Below are positions 1-12,072 of a stretch of DNA of 62,000 bases, piece by piece. Under the pieces are notes generated by a model. The model saw only the letters and a program-made list of their open reading frames with translations, was not told where the DNA came from and did not search any database. Source of the stretch: Symsagittifera roscoffensis (Eukaryota > Xenacoelomorpha > Acoela > Convolutidae); the NCBI RefSeq assembly GCF_963678635.1, contig NC_087065.1, positions 14,264,019 to 14,326,018 of the forward strand, in the 5' to 3' direction. A program made the position numbers and the translations under genes. How positions within the stretch are numbered: the first letter of the stretch is position 1; every line of letters starts with the position of its first letter.

Positions 1-838
1 ATCTGGGGCGTATGCTCACAAAAAATAAATAAACAAGCAAAAAAGTTTTCACAGCCGATAAATTTTTCAGTGTAGTTTGAACGTAAACAATTTATGGGTC
101 TTTTTCTGGTTTTCTGTAAATGCTTTAAAACACTGGATCTCTTTTTTTTCAGAGCTTAGAAGGTTTATTTATTTGACATTGGATTTAGGTTAATTCAGAA
201 CCAAGAGCATTCACTGAATGATTAATTTCAGTGGAAATTTTTAGGGTGAACTAAATAGTGTTAGTATTAACTTGAGGTGAACTAATTTTGTTTTATTTTA
301 ATTGACATCTTCGCACTTCCCTCGTGAAATGGATGGACAACACCTCTTACCCACCATCCGAAATGGGTTGTTTGTCTTACGCATCAACCAGAATGGGCTG
401 TTTGTCTCGCCCACCGCTCGAAATAAATATACTGATTTTGAGGGGGAGCGCGCGCGAGTGTCAAAATTTTCAAAAAAGTTTCTCAAAACGCCTTTTTGGC
501 CCGTTTGTTTTTTCAAAAAATTGCCTGCAGCGCTAAAAATTTGCTCAAAAAGGGTCTTATTTTGGGTATATACTATTTTGGGAGAGCTCAGAAAACCAAT
601 TTGGTCGACCTATAAAAAAAGGTCGACGAATTTTTGAAAATACGCCCCCCCCCCCCCCACACAAGAAAATCCTATATCCGCCCTGTAATTGATTATTATG
701 CATAATAAAGAACTTAAGGAAAAAGGTTTTATAATCGATTAAAATTGATTATAATGAATTTATGTTTTTGAAAAATAACTTATTTTTCAAAAAAAAAACA
801 AATTTGAAAAATAAATCGAGTATTATGGATTAAAAATC

Positions 839-902
839 CATTACGTTGTCTAAATATGCCATGATAGTCGATTATGTAGACACCTTTTTTGTCAACAAAA
901 AA
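839..902. repeat. 64-bp direct repeat, copy 1
   Basis: The segment matches 1239-1302 at an offset of exactly 400 bp with few mismatches by eye. Shared strings include a 'gtctaaatatgc' motif and 'tttttgtcaacaaaaaa'. The latter is a local palindrome (TTTTTTGTCAACAAAAAA), so it can form a short hairpin. The flanks between the copies do not align clearly, so this is probably a dispersed repeat fragment. Confidence 0.7.
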
Positions 903-1238
903 CCATTTTTACCCATGAAACCTCGTTGCGGGCATCTTGCATATTATAAAGTTCTATAGCACTATAAATTTCTATAGCAAAAATTAATAATTTGACTCAA
1001 AACTCTGATAGTGATTTTCTAATACTTTTCATTTTGCTGTTTTTTTTCTCCTCAAATATTTTCAAGTTAAAGCTCAATTCAGCTTACACCGATTATCAAT
1101 TGGAAAATTTGTATGTATCTACCTGATCATTATTTAGACAAAAGCCAACAAACCATTCGTCATGGTGTATATAGGGAGAGTGATATATAGCGGCCGTATA
1201 TATAGTTTTTACAAAATTATTATTGTGGATTGAACGTA

Positions 1239-1302
1239 CATTACTTGGTCTAAATATGCTATGATAATCGATTATGTAGACAACTTTTTTGTCAACAAAA
1301 AA
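1239..1302. repeat. 64-bp direct repeat, copy 2
   Basis: Second copy of the 839-902 segment, including the 'cgattatgtagaca' core and the TTGTCAA palindrome. It is followed by unrelated sequence. Confidence 0.7.
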
Positions 1303-4300
1303 GCTAGGCGGACCTCACTTTCCTCGGGTATTCGACCCCAAAAAACACCTCATCCTTTTCTATGAAATCCATTCTTAGCTGATTGACCTTAAAACTTTTC
1401 CAAAGGCTTATTGGGGGTCAATATTTGTAGCAGGTGCCAAAATTCTACTTTTAGTCAAAGGTTTTGGAAAAGTCTTCAAAAAGGCTTTTCTTGGCTCGTT
1501 TTTTTAGGTTTTGGGAAAGTCACAATAAGGAAAGTCACAAGAAGATCAACAAAGTTTTTTAAAAAGTTGGCCACTCCTTTGAAACAAATCAGGACCCGAT
1601 TTTGGCCGATCATCTGGAAACCAGAAAAATCTTTGATATTTTAGCTACAAATTGCAAAAACTGTTAAAAGTGTGAGTCTGATTACCGTCGTTAAACTTTG
1701 TGTGTGTTTGATTAAGCAAACGTGTTAAACTAGTGTGTGTCTGATTACCGTTGTTTAATAAAAACAAGTTGTGTACAAGTTAGATATTGAGTAACCAACA
1801 AGGTGTTGGTAAGTGGGAAAATATTCTAAAACAGCTCAAAAGAAACAGTTTGCCGAGTATAGCACGTTCGAAAAATCGTAATAGTTTATATTGTCAAAAA
1901 TTAAAGCAGTTGCTCCTCGAAAATTTATACAACCAGAGAGCGGAAGTGACGAAAAAATTAGTCACTTTGATTAAAACAAAAGTTGTTCAATTTTTCAATC
2001 TTCCGCTAGACTTTCATCAAAACTAAATTAAAAGCTGAAATTCTGTATTTTTCTGTATTATGTTTTTTTTCTTAATATACTCTCTCTGGCAAACAATGTT
2101 TAAATTTACTCAGCATGATTGTTAGATCTCAAAAATTTGTGTTGCATGCTCGCACTGACAAAAAAAGGTTTTAAGGTTTAAAATCAATTTTAGCATGAAA
2201 AATGTATGTAGAGTAGAGTAAATTGAGATCGACTATAGCATTTAAAAAAGTTTGCAAAAAAAATAGAAAAGATCAAATTTGATTTGGATCATTTTAAAAT
2301 CGATTTGTATCAACTCATATCCATTTGTTTCAGTGACTAGTTGTTTTTGTTTGTTGGGGGATTAAAACGGATTTGAACCGATTTAGATTTTTTTTTCCGA
2401 ATTTTTTGATTTCATCAGTTTTGAGTTTCTGTTGCAATTATTCATTGCAAATATTTTTAACTCTTACATCCAAAGCGTCTGGTAGCAATTTAAAAAAACA
2501 GATAGTTTTTTTCCCGTTGTAAACAGCTTTGAAAATTACATTATGTTAGTTCCAGTTAAATTATACGAATGCTTTCGGTTGCATTGTTTGGACTAAAAAT
2601 TCCAATTCCGAATTCATTCATCTAGTTCAAAATATAGTTTTTGAGTAATTGCAATGTTTGAGAACTATACAGAACTAAATTTTTGTTATCCTTGTCAAAA
2701 TCTCACATATTGTTGCAAACTTTTGAAAAATGGCGAAGAACTTTGTATTTGGGTGTGTTTTAGTATTGAATTCGTGTCTGTTCAGGTTTTAGTTTCGGGT
2801 GTTTTAACCCAAATCAAGTACCACAAACAATCATCGAACTGGGTCAGGTGATATATCATATTAGGTCCCTTTCAGTCGTAATTCGAACGGCATTTCAAAA
2901 TGTTGAAAAATCTACAGTTTTGTTGCTTAATTTTGAGCTTAGAATCTGATTTATAATGATGCTATTCTTGATTTGTTATATAGATTCTTTTTAGAATCAA
3001 TTTTTGTTGAAATCATTTTGAAATAAGTTGTTAGACACTAAGGTTGATTGGCCAGGGGTCCTTTAAAAATGATTTAAATGGATTTTGGCAGGATTCTGAT
3101 GGTTTTTATTGAATATGAAAATCCATATAAATTGATTAAAATCGATTTTTCGACACTTAAAAATGATCTATAACTTTAAAAAAAAAATCCAATCAAATCG
3201 TTTCACAATCCATTTCAATTCGTGAAATGTACATTGTTCATCGATTTGGATCGATTTAAAATCAATTTACTTCGAGCCAAAACCATTTGTGTCAGTGTGG
3301 TAATTCAAATGCTATATTCTTCTTCTTTGTAAAAATGGCAAATACTCTATTTTGTAAAAGCTGTTGCAGCATCGCACACGATAAATGACAAATTTTTGGT
3401 TCTAATTTTAATTTCGATGACGGTATCCCTGGAACTCGAAAAATATAATAATTTTTTCTAAAATCCTAATAAATCCTCAATTTTTTCATGAAGTGCATTG
3501 CATTTTCTATACTTCAATGCATTTGACTAATTAAAAATTAAAGAGAGTTTCAGATTTTTTACGTTTGCATGTTTTGATCCAAGACTGTGATGATGATGAT
3601 CGAATAATTATTGTCTTAGCGCTTGTTTAATACTTGATTCCATTGAAAGCATAAACCATTTCACACTGATAATCGCTGGGAAAATTAAATGTTATGACTT
3701 AGATCAAAGTTTTGATGATTGCCAAATAACTATTCATTGTAATCGATAGCGAATTTAGGGGAGGGGTGGAGCGAGTTTTTTCAAAGCCGGCTTTCCAAAA
3801 ATCTCCCCTCCCCTCAAGAGAATCCTAAATCCGCTGTAATGCTTAACAATTGGCCTCAAAACCTTTTTCCAAAGATTATCTAAGAACCATTTCGTTCTTA
3901 AATGACAAAAATGGTTGAATTTACAAAAATTACATTTTTGTATCATCACAAAATTTGTGTTCGCTTTAATAATTATGTCTTTTAGACCTTTTTTTTCGTG
4001 ATTTGTCCTTTCTATTTATGATTAGAAAAAAGTATGTATAGAAAATCATTTAATATTGTTTTTATTTTAACCCTTTGTTTTTCAAGATTGATTGAATTGC
4101 TTGTGTTATTTTTTTGTTCCCGCTCCAAGCCCGGAAAACTCTTTGAAACAGTTCTATAGGTTTTTTTCGAAACCTTAGAATAGTTTATAAGTTTAAGATC
4201 TCAGCAACTCTTCAAAAAAACTTTCAACTCTTACAATTTGCGTCTGAGTAGTTTTTAGAAACCTTTGTTGATGTAACAATTGTTAGAATATTTTGTAAAG

Positions 4301-4351
4301 ATAATCATCGATACTAGTAGGAATATCTGCTGGAGTGTCGCAGAAACCCAC

Positions 4352-4547
4352 CGAGTTCACAAAAACCAACAGTTGCGGTCCACAGTTCCAAGAAATAGTG
4401 AATGAGACCAATGAAGCCAGTGAGTAGAAGATCCAGAAAACATTGCAGTGATATTAAAACATAATCGTGATTATGTAGATCTTTGTTGTATCTAACTGTG
4501 AGAAGAAAGTATAAGTTGAACATAATCACAAGCAGATGCATCGGACC
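4352..4547 (-). CDS. Putative internal exon of a multi-pass membrane (GPCR-like) protein
   Basis: This minus-strand open exon is bounded by a good acceptor (ATTTTTTCAG before GGTCCG at 4547) and a donor (GTGGGT just below 4352). It starts in phase 0 and ends in phase 1. The 65 residues contain two hydrophobic segments: one around FNLYFLLTV and a second starting YVLISLQCFLDLLL. The arrangement LHNxxYxLISL...D-LL, then a Trp, then a Cys about 20 residues on, resembles the TM1-TM2-TM3 start of rhodopsin-class GPCRs. That assignment is inference from pattern alone. No DRY-bearing exon was found downstream, so the gene model is incomplete. It could be another type of multi-pass membrane protein. 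Confidence 0.4.
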
Positions 4548-5120
4548 CTGAAAAAATTGTTATTTCAGCACTCGCAGACATTTCTTAATAGTGCCGAGCA
4601 AAACATCCAATCTAAATATATATTGGCAATTTTTTTTTGATTTTGAGGTAATTTTGACAGACGCTAAATAGAATAGGTGAATTTTCAAAATTGAAAAAAC
4701 ACTATCAAAAAGTCAGGAAATTTTTTTGGCGATTAAAAACTTTTCACTAGATTAGTTAGTCGTAGGGTAGTCGCGGATCTAGGATTTGCAACAAATTTTG
4801 ATAATTTTAGTCGAGGTTTTTTGATAAACTCCACATTGATTTTTAAAGCACTCTCAGAACATTATAAAGATTCTATTTTAGACAATTTATAGCGCCGAAA
4901 ATTTTTTGATTATCTTCGCACACCACGATGCGTTATAGCATGTTAATTTTTTTCAAATGATTTCAAAAATTCTGTGAGTTTTTGGCAATCTGTCACAATT
5001 GCTGTTTTCAGAATTTAACTTTTGGCCAATTTGGCATGCCATCATATAAATCTACAGGTATTATGATTATAAGCCCATTATAAGCTATTATGATTACAAG
5101 AACTAGCCATCAATAAACTG

Positions 5121-5732
5121 TATAGTTTATTTATTTAGGAGAATAATATTATGCAGACAGGTAAACAATAAACCGCATGTACAAATCAAACCCACCAAGG
5201 ATCATGCAAAAAACTATGCAGCTTATCGAGGCATGACCCCGAAAAAACCTATGACAGAAGTTGCGAAATAATATCCGACTTGATTATTCAAAAAACTAAG
5301 TCTAGAAGATCTCCACTATCTTTAAGAAACAATGAAAACAATTTTTTGAAATACCCATTTAGTTGATGCTCAGTTAATTGGCTTAGGTTATCTGGTATCA
5401 AGCTCGTTTGATTTCAAAAAATTATAACATTTAAGAGACACATTTTTCCATGAACGCTGCATTATTTGTGTCCTACTTTTCATGCTTGGTAAAGTTTTTG
5501 CCACTGAGGCCCGACGATTATTTAGAGATTCCAAATGATAAGTTTCAAGGGGAATTTCACCACGAAGTTGATTAAAAGTTTCTTTGAATATTTGTCTGAA
5601 ATATAAGTCAAAAACGGTGTCAATCTCAAACGAATGTAGGATATATGAGGCATGCTCAAATTTTATCTTGAAACAAATAGTTTATTGTTTACCTGTCTGT
5701 ATAATATTACTCTCGTGAATAAATAAACTATA
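5121..5732. mobile_element. Non-autonomous DNA transposon (MITE) with 52-bp terminal inverted repeats
   Basis: Bases 5121-5172 are the reverse complement of 5681-5732 with 48 of 52 positions matching and no gaps. Each arm starts TATAGTTTATTTATT and ends in CAGACAGGTAAACAATAAA. The interior of about 510 bp has no coding capacity. The outermost bases are TA on both sides, which would fit a TA target-site duplication (Tc1/mariner-like), but the symmetry of the ends makes that ambiguous. It lies in the putative intron of the membrane-protein gene. Confidence 0.75.
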
Positions 5733-6193
5733 AACTATAAACCAGATACAAAGACTTAATGTAATCCTACAAGATTAAACCAGAAAAAAAAGAGCTATTC
5801 CAAGAGGGCGACCAAAGGAAAGGGCACTTTTATTTTCGACTTGGGTAAGAAAAATGTGAACATTGGTGTTGTTAAGTTTGTCTAATTACGCTTGTTTAGT
5901 CATTTTTGAAAAAAAAAATGGAAACAAATTTCAAACTAAAAACCGTTAATAGTTATCAAAACCATAACTTATTTTTCGATGGCGTGCATGATTCAGATGT
6001 GAAATTTCTACGCAGCATAACTCTTGTCAACTCGGATAGGGTTTAAAAGATGCCAAAAATTGTTATAAAACAACAGGAGCAATTTAACTCTCGGCTAAAA
6101 TTTTACAGCGAACTGATCACTGATTTTGAAATTGCATATTACGTTTTCATTTAGCAAACAAAATTCATTGTAAGAGATTAAAACTTGACATAC

Positions 6194-6311
6194 CATGTAA
6201 ATTTCTCTCCAGATCTTCCATTTCAGCCATCCATATATGTAATCCACGTCGTGTCGCCAGTGGCCAAACGGAACCCAAGTAGAAGAAGTCAGTCCCATAA
6301 TGCGTCTAATA
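6194..6311 (-). CDS. Possible upstream exon of the 4352-4547 membrane protein
   Basis: Minus-strand candidate exon of 118 nt with an acceptor (AACAATACAG at 6312 onward) and a donor (ATG followed by GTATGT). It ends in phase 0, matching the phase-0 start of the 4352-4547 exon. It encodes 39 residues rich in tryptophan and aromatics (for example WVPFGHW and YGWLKWKIW), as expected next to a membrane segment. No family is recognised. The evidence is splice signals, frame compatibility and composition only, so the link to the next exon is tentative. Confidence 0.25.
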
Positions 6312-6435
6312 CTGTATTGTTTCAGACTCGTTGTGCAAGTGTTTTGTTCGTGCAATTGTTTTATTCCGTGCTGGAAAAATAAACCATGTAGTTTTCACGG
6401 ACTTCTTTAAAAACAGATGCGATTGGATTAATAAA

Positions 6436-6722
6436 GTTGTTTTAGACCATTGCGGACAGCTTCGAGGTTATCCAGCCTAAAGTGAGAAAAAAAATGAAAC
6501 TACAAGAAAACAGCTTTAAGATGCAATTAACTACTAACAAAAGACCCAAAAAGAAGATTTGATCAATCCACAATGTGTGAAGTTTTCTCAAGTCTTCTTT
6601 TTGAGAGAAACTTTCATATATATTGGCATTTTAAAGCTCTTTTTTCTGCAGTGTCCACTCTGCTCAATTTAGGCTGGATAAGCTCGAAGCAATCTTAAAA
6701 TTTTCACAATGGTTTAAAACAG
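6436..6722. repeat. Imperfect foldback (long hairpin) repeat
   Basis: The outer arms pair well. The segment around 6440-6486 (TTGTTTTAGACCATTG, then GCTTCGAGGTTATCCAGCCT) is complementary to 6669-6722 (AGGCTGGATAAGCTCGAAGC, then CAATGGTTTAAAACAG). The inner parts also pair loosely around a centre near 6580. No target duplication is evident. It could be a foldback element or the remains of a short-TIR transposon. Confidence 0.55.
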
Positions 6723-6979
6723 TTTTTTCCCCAATTCATGAATAGTCTTAACAAATAATTTGAAACCTTCCCCGAACAGTTTTTAAAATGTGTTAAGGAC
6801 AAAATAATCTACTTAATAGGCTATTAACAGTATTGAAAAAAAAATCACATCCTTTTTGAATGCGTGCGTGAAATGCTTCAAAAGCAATCACAGAACATCA
6901 AATCAAAGAATCCGCATTTTTATACGAAGCTAGGTCTTCCGCACTGGAGTTCCATGCATATTATAATAATCGATCATAC

Positions 6980-7778
6980 GGGGCAGTACAACAGTGCCGA
7001 AGAACAACAGTGCCGAAGTACAGAGGCGCCGAAATGTAAAATGATGTTCAACAGTGCCGAAAATTATTTTTAATACTGTTCTTACTCATCCCAAATTACT
7101 CAAATATGTCCTGAAGTTGAAAAGACACAATCGGCTATTTTGGTTGCTGTCGCTTGTTAAACAAAAAACACTTCCCCGCGCGGTGTCAAGAATTTTTTCT
7201 GAACAAACAATTATCGCAGCAAACTGTCTAACTTTCGGTGGAATATGTGAAGGACCGAATGCGCGAAAATAAAAATCAGCCAATCAGATTTCAATAATCT
7301 AAAATTTGGAAATAAAATTTGAAAATCTGAAAAAAAGGTAAGAATTTCCAGGGACTTAATGTTGATATTGGCCAAAAATGAAACCGGCAGAAATATGCAA
7401 ATTTTTCAAATCGTCACTGACCACCGCAAAATTGGAACAAATTTTATATTTTAAGGGTTTCGTTATGAAAGATGCAAAATATTGCTTCATTTAATTCGTT
7501 TTAGTTGAAAGGCAATTGATTTTTTTTTGAAAATTGACTTTCGGCTAATTTTGCGTTGGTCCTTCGCCCACGAGTTTTTCGCCCATTCGATCCTTCGCGT
7601 ATGAGAAAAGCCCCCTAAATTTCTTTTCGATTTCGCTCCAAAACAAAACAGTAAGCATGCCAAATTGCCAGCAATCACAAGCAGAACTCAAAAATTTTTA
7701 AAATATCATCAATTTATGGCACCGTTGAACACATTTTCATTTTCGGCACTGTTGTACTTTGGCACCGTTGAACGCCCC
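6980..7778. mobile_element. hAT-like non-autonomous element, 799 bp, with subterminal repeats
   Basis: The element begins GGGGCAGTACAACAGTGCC and ends with the inverted form (GGCACCGTTGAACGCCCC). The motif CAACAGTGCCGAA is repeated three times within the first 80 bp, and inverted CAAC[AG]GTGCC motifs cluster in the last 70 bp. It is flanked by GATCATAC and AATCATAC, matching at 7 of 8 bases, as expected for the 8-bp duplication of hAT elements. No transposase is encoded; the open frames inside are short. Clustered subterminal motifs are known hAT transposase-binding features; their role here is inference. Confidence 0.7.
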
Positions 7779-7786
7779 AATCATAC

Positions 7787-8619
7787 TCGATATTCACAGT
7801 CAATCTCCGTAAAAATGTAAAAATGAAAGAATTAATCAACTTCTTTTGATTAAAAATTGATTATATTCCTACTTTTGGTCAAATTTTACTCGATTATAAT
7901 AGATTTGGGATCACTTAACAATCGCCTTTCCTTTTCAGAAAGGGGGTAGATTGTTAAGTAGATTAAGCTAGTGGAATTTTTGACCAGTCAGAATGCCGAA
8001 TTATAATTCCCAATACAAAACTCTAACGCTAATTTACTGTATTTATTCATAGGGGTGGAGATTCTTAAATAGATACCATAAGCGGAAGATGGTTTAGTAA
8101 ATTTTAGATTTGTCAGTATTATAACAGTTTTTCTAAATTTGTCTAAGCTTTTCGCATACAATACAATATATTCAAAAATTGACTGGCTTTTGTTGAATTA
8201 GAAAAGCACAACAATGATGTTTACTTTGGTTGAGAAAACTGTTATCTTGTTTTCATCTTCTAATTTTTTCTTTACTTGTTACCTAGTTTTCATCTTTGAG
8301 AAAACTGTTACTTTGTTTTCATCTTTCCATGTTTTTGTTAAAATTTTTTTCTCATAAATTTTTTACTTTCTAAAATCTACTGATCTTTATTTAAAACCCT
8401 CCCTTATCCAATTTGCCTCCTTTTGTCTTTGTCCGATCCCCCATCTTATATAGACCCAAACAATCCTCCCTACTTATTTACTCTTCTCCCACGTTTACAG
8501 ATTTTGCTACTTCCCAAAATAACTGAGAATGCCTTCGAGGTTTACTGGATGTTCATCAACCCCACGTTTACGCCACAGTTTTTATTCCAACATACTGGGT
8601 TTCAAAAATGTTCAAAAAA
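7787..8619. other. No feature recognised
   Basis: AT-rich sequence with several homopolymer and TTTGTTTTCATC-type repeats near 8250-8320. No gene or element boundary is seen. Confidence 0.5.
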
Positions 8620-9078
8620 GTTGGACTTTTAAACCACAAAAATCGATTTCTGTGTCAAAAATAATGGATTATAATCGAATCTAAAGAAAATTATTGGTAT
8701 ATTTTCGCAAAAAATTAATACATTTTTTTGACAATAAAAAAAATTTCATTGTCTAAATGATATGTCGAAATGTTCACATCTGTAATTGAGTTTAGTGGTT
8801 AATTTTGATCTTAGATATCTTTTATAATCGATTAGTATCCAATTTACTAAGATGCGGGATCTTACTAGACCGATTTTTTTCCAGACCAGAAAATAAAATA
8901 TATCCAACTGCTTACTTCACCGCGCGTATTTTAGCTTATCTCAGACACAAGAGGTAATGTGCGCGTAAATCAGTTGTTACCGCTAAACTAGATTGCTCCG
9001 AGGAAAAAACAGCAATATTTTTGCTTAAAAGCGGCAAGAAAATTGTGTTTCTTCCAACTTTCCCAATTCTCCCAACAG
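8620..9078. repeat. Dispersed repeat, longer copy
   Basis: It aligns with 9865-10189 over two blocks, 8620-8783 and 8924-9078. The blocks share the 'gattataatcgaatcta' core, 'cattgtctaaatgatatgtc' and 'gattgctccgaggaaaaa'. This copy holds 140 bp (8784-8923) that the other lacks. The two copies are in the same orientation. Confidence 0.7.
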
Positions 9079-9864
9079 CGTTCCAATTACTAAATTATTA
9101 AATCCACCGAAGCATTGCCACTATAACTTATCTTTTCACTCATAACTGACTGATAAAAAATCAGTAATTTATGCATCTAATAAGGCAGATAAAACACAGA
9201 TAAAATGATTAAATTGTAGATCAACTCGACAGGCTTATGTAGCTATGTGGAAATGTTGACAAAATTGGGAAAGAATCAATATGGTTCATGTGGTTTCATA
9301 TCTGATTATCGAGTTAATCGTCGATTTATTCGGACTGCTTTTGAAAGTACCTGATGTCGATTTCCTTAAAAATGATAATTCTAAAAAAATGAAAATGACA
9401 GTAAACTGTTTTTTTTTTGTAAATCATCCCTTTACCCTCAGACGCCATGTTAAAAGCTAAATTTTATGGTTTTGTCTATTAAGCATTATTTATTTGGACC
9501 AATTAGCCCGCCTCGTTCCAATTTGAAATGATATACCCTAGCCGGATCCATCCCCACCCATCGGATCACCTCCCCCCACCCCCCCTATTGCAATAGGAGG
9601 GGAAATAGCTAAAAAGGTACAAAATTCAGGTATGCTGTACAGCTCAATAGTTTCTTCATGGGGGAGATTCGTTACAAGTTACCAAATAGGATATAGTTAA
9701 CAAGATACTAGAAATCTAGCAAGTTGTTTTGATCGTGATTGGAATTTACTCAGAATGGCTATTCTCAAACCCTATCCATCTTTTTTTTAAAACTGATCAC
9801 AGTTGAAATGCTTTTCTTAATAATTTTAAGCTCAAAAATTGATATACTTGAAATGCTCAATTAT
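9079..9864. other. No feature recognised
   Basis: Sequence between the two copies of the dispersed repeat. It has a short C-rich run near 9540-9600 and no open frame worth calling. Confidence 0.5.
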
Positions 9865-10189
9865 GTTGGATTTTTAAACCAAAATAATCGATTTCTGTGC
9901 CAAAAATAATGGATTATAATCGAATCTAATGAAATTTATTGGTATATTTTTGCAAAAAATTAATACACTTTTTGACAATATAATAAATTTCATTGTCTAA
10001 ATGATATGTCGAAATGTTCACATCTGTGCGTATTTCAGCTTACATCAGACACGAGAGGTAATGTGCACGTAAATCAGTAGTTACCGCTAAGCTAGATCTA
10101 GATTGCTCCGAGGAAAAAAACAACAATAACTTTGCTTAAAAGTGGCAGGAAAAATGTCTTTCTCCCAATTTTCCCAATTCTCCCAACAG
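9865..10189. repeat. Dispersed repeat, shorter copy
   Basis: Second copy of the 8620-9078 segment, with the join between its two blocks at about 10027/10028. Both copies end near 'aattctcccaacag'. Confidence 0.7.
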
Positions 10190-11764
10190 AGTTGGGAAAT
10201 ATCTTTTTTTAATAATTCTAATCTCAAAAATCGGTATACTTCATAGGGCTTAGAAATTTTTTCAAAAATTGTTAGTTTGACAGATCAAAAAGACTGTCTG
10301 AAAAAATACACCTAATCAGTTACTATATTCAAGTATTGTCGCAAAACTCGGAGCAAAATTACTGCACTCACAGCTATGGGAGGATCTAGAATGTTTAGAA
10401 TGTTTGTCGAAGAGGGAGAGGATTTTCAAAACACTAACGAAAAGTTGGTCAATTTTTCGATTTTCTTCAAAGCGATTAAAATTTTTTTGAAGCTCTACAA
10501 AAACGAGTTGACAAAAAATTGCTTTTTTTCTGCGCGTACTGTACCACCTCACAAAACGCCCCCAAAATGAAAAGAATTTATTGTCAAATTTTGATACTGT
10601 TTCTATGCCCTAACCTTGTACGCCTAGTAGTCGCGAATTTTCTTAAATAAATTTATTGACATCAAAGCTTAATTTTCGCAAAGTATGGTAGCAAAGCTAT
10701 TAATTAGCTGCTTTATCTACAGAAACTATTTTTTAATAGTAAAAAATTGGCATCTGCAAATTTAACACTTTTTCATAGACAAGCTATCTTTTGGCAAAAC
10801 AGTTTGTTGCACAATTTTTTGAACAACATCAAACTTATTTCATAGATGCGGGTTTGGAGTTGCTCACCTTGATAAGTGATTGCTCACCTAAAGTTAATCA
10901 TTTCATGCAGTTAGACAAAGCAGAAAATGGGAGGTCGTATATTGGTGACCCGATGGCGGTGAAAGATTTTCTTTTTCACAAAACATTTATACCACAAGCA
11001 TAAGTATTCCGCACTTCTTCTTTAATTTCTTGGACACCGCTTAAGCTAAAACTTACAAAGTTTCTTTATTTCAAATAGTTTTGTTTGACTATGATTTTTT
11101 TCGAATTTTACTGAAAAAGCGGTCAAGCGTGAAAAATGACATAAGCACAACCGGGCCAATTTTTTAACTGAGGCTTTGCAGGGCAGTAGAATTAGTATCA
11201 ACGCGCGGATCTAGTATTTTTTCAGGAGGGGAGGCAGATTTTTGCTTTAAATTTTGAAACATTTAGTTTTCACTTTAAAATAGCGTTGCTGGGGAATTGA
11301 ATGCTTTCGAGATGATATGAGAATAATCTTTATTTTTCATTTTAGTTTTTATGTTTTTACTTCGCCTAAACTGACAGCTAAGTTTTTGCAGCTAAAAGTC
11401 AACTTTTTTTCAAAATTTTGATCATCAGTTGAAATAGATGCAAAGTTTGAAATTATCGCCAGAATTTTTAAATTCATTTTAGGCATTTTGATGCGTTTGA
11501 ATTCACCGTAGCAAACATATTTTAGTTATAATGAAAATTTTCAGAAAATGACATACTTGATTTCGGAAAGCAATAAAAATCCAGCCAGAACAATTGTTTA
11601 TGGTTTAACGCTGAGTTTTAAGAATTTTCAGTAAATGAGATAAAAAAAAAATTTGGCACAAAAGACACAGGTTACAAAACGGGAAACTTTCTCTGTTGAA
11701 GATCTCTAATATCAGCAGGGCTGCCGCATGAAACATTTATCCACAATACTCTAACTCTAAAAAA
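10190..11764. other. No feature recognised
   Basis: AT-rich DNA without a supportable gene. The segment near 11205-11245 ('gcgcggatctagtattttttcaggaggggagg') belongs to a small dispersed motif family also seen near 4770 and 55540, and inverted near 3780-3830. Confidence 0.5.
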
Positions 11765-11848
11765 TTCTTGTATTTTGTATGAGTTTTAATGAAGATTTTC
11801 ATTCATGAAAAGACTGAATTCATCAAAATAACGGGCGCCAATAGACCT
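11765..11848. repeat. First 84 bp of the hairpin-satellite array, cut off by the BEL insertion
   Basis: The segment is nearly identical to 20196-20280 (TTTTGTATGAGTTTTAATG...AACGGGCGCCAATAGACC). At 20280 the satellite runs straight on into GATATTTGAGGAG. Here it stops at the BEL 5' LTR, and TATATTTGAGGAG resumes only after the 3' LTR at 18794. It is therefore the left part of an interrupted repeat unit. Confidence 0.85.
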
Positions 11849-12070
11849 GATGTTCAGATGTGGCTAATTTCAATGCATGCTAAAGAGTTTATTATAAATT
11901 GCTTTTATGTACATGTAATATGTTTCACGTTTTCTTGCATCTTAATTCCCGCCACTTTTTACGTGATTCTTTCCTGCTAAAATCAATCATAATTCTTTCT
12001 ACATTATCCAATTCAAGACGTATTCTAAACTCTCGGTTTTGAATATAAATCATAAGTTCAACACAGAACA
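11848..12070 (+). repeat. BEL 5' LTR
   Basis: This 223-bp LTR matches 18568-18790 at nearly every position, with a handful of substitutions by eye, mostly in the first 60 bp. It ends ...CACAGAACA directly before the primer-binding region. The start is either GATGTTCAG or TGATGTTCAG; the other LTR has G in place of the T. Confidence 0.85.
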
Positions 12071-12072
12071 TT

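Larger units (their letters stand above)
1..4351. other. AT-rich stretch without a supportable gene
   Basis: I find no convincing gene here on either strand. The open frames are short, lack family motifs and lie in low-complexity AT-rich DNA. Visible structure: a polypyrimidine/poly-C run near 644-660, two adjacent 30-bp-like repeats in 364-425, a direct repeat pair offset by 400 bp (839/1239), and a segment near 3767-3837 that resembles 640-690 (both end in an 'aatcctaaatccgc'-like string). Confidence 0.6.

Noticed and set aside
302-637. 111-aa plus-strand open frame near the start
   Set aside because: It lies in repeat-like DNA with 30-bp repeats and poly-C. There are no motifs or splice sites, and a second overlapping frame is equally open.
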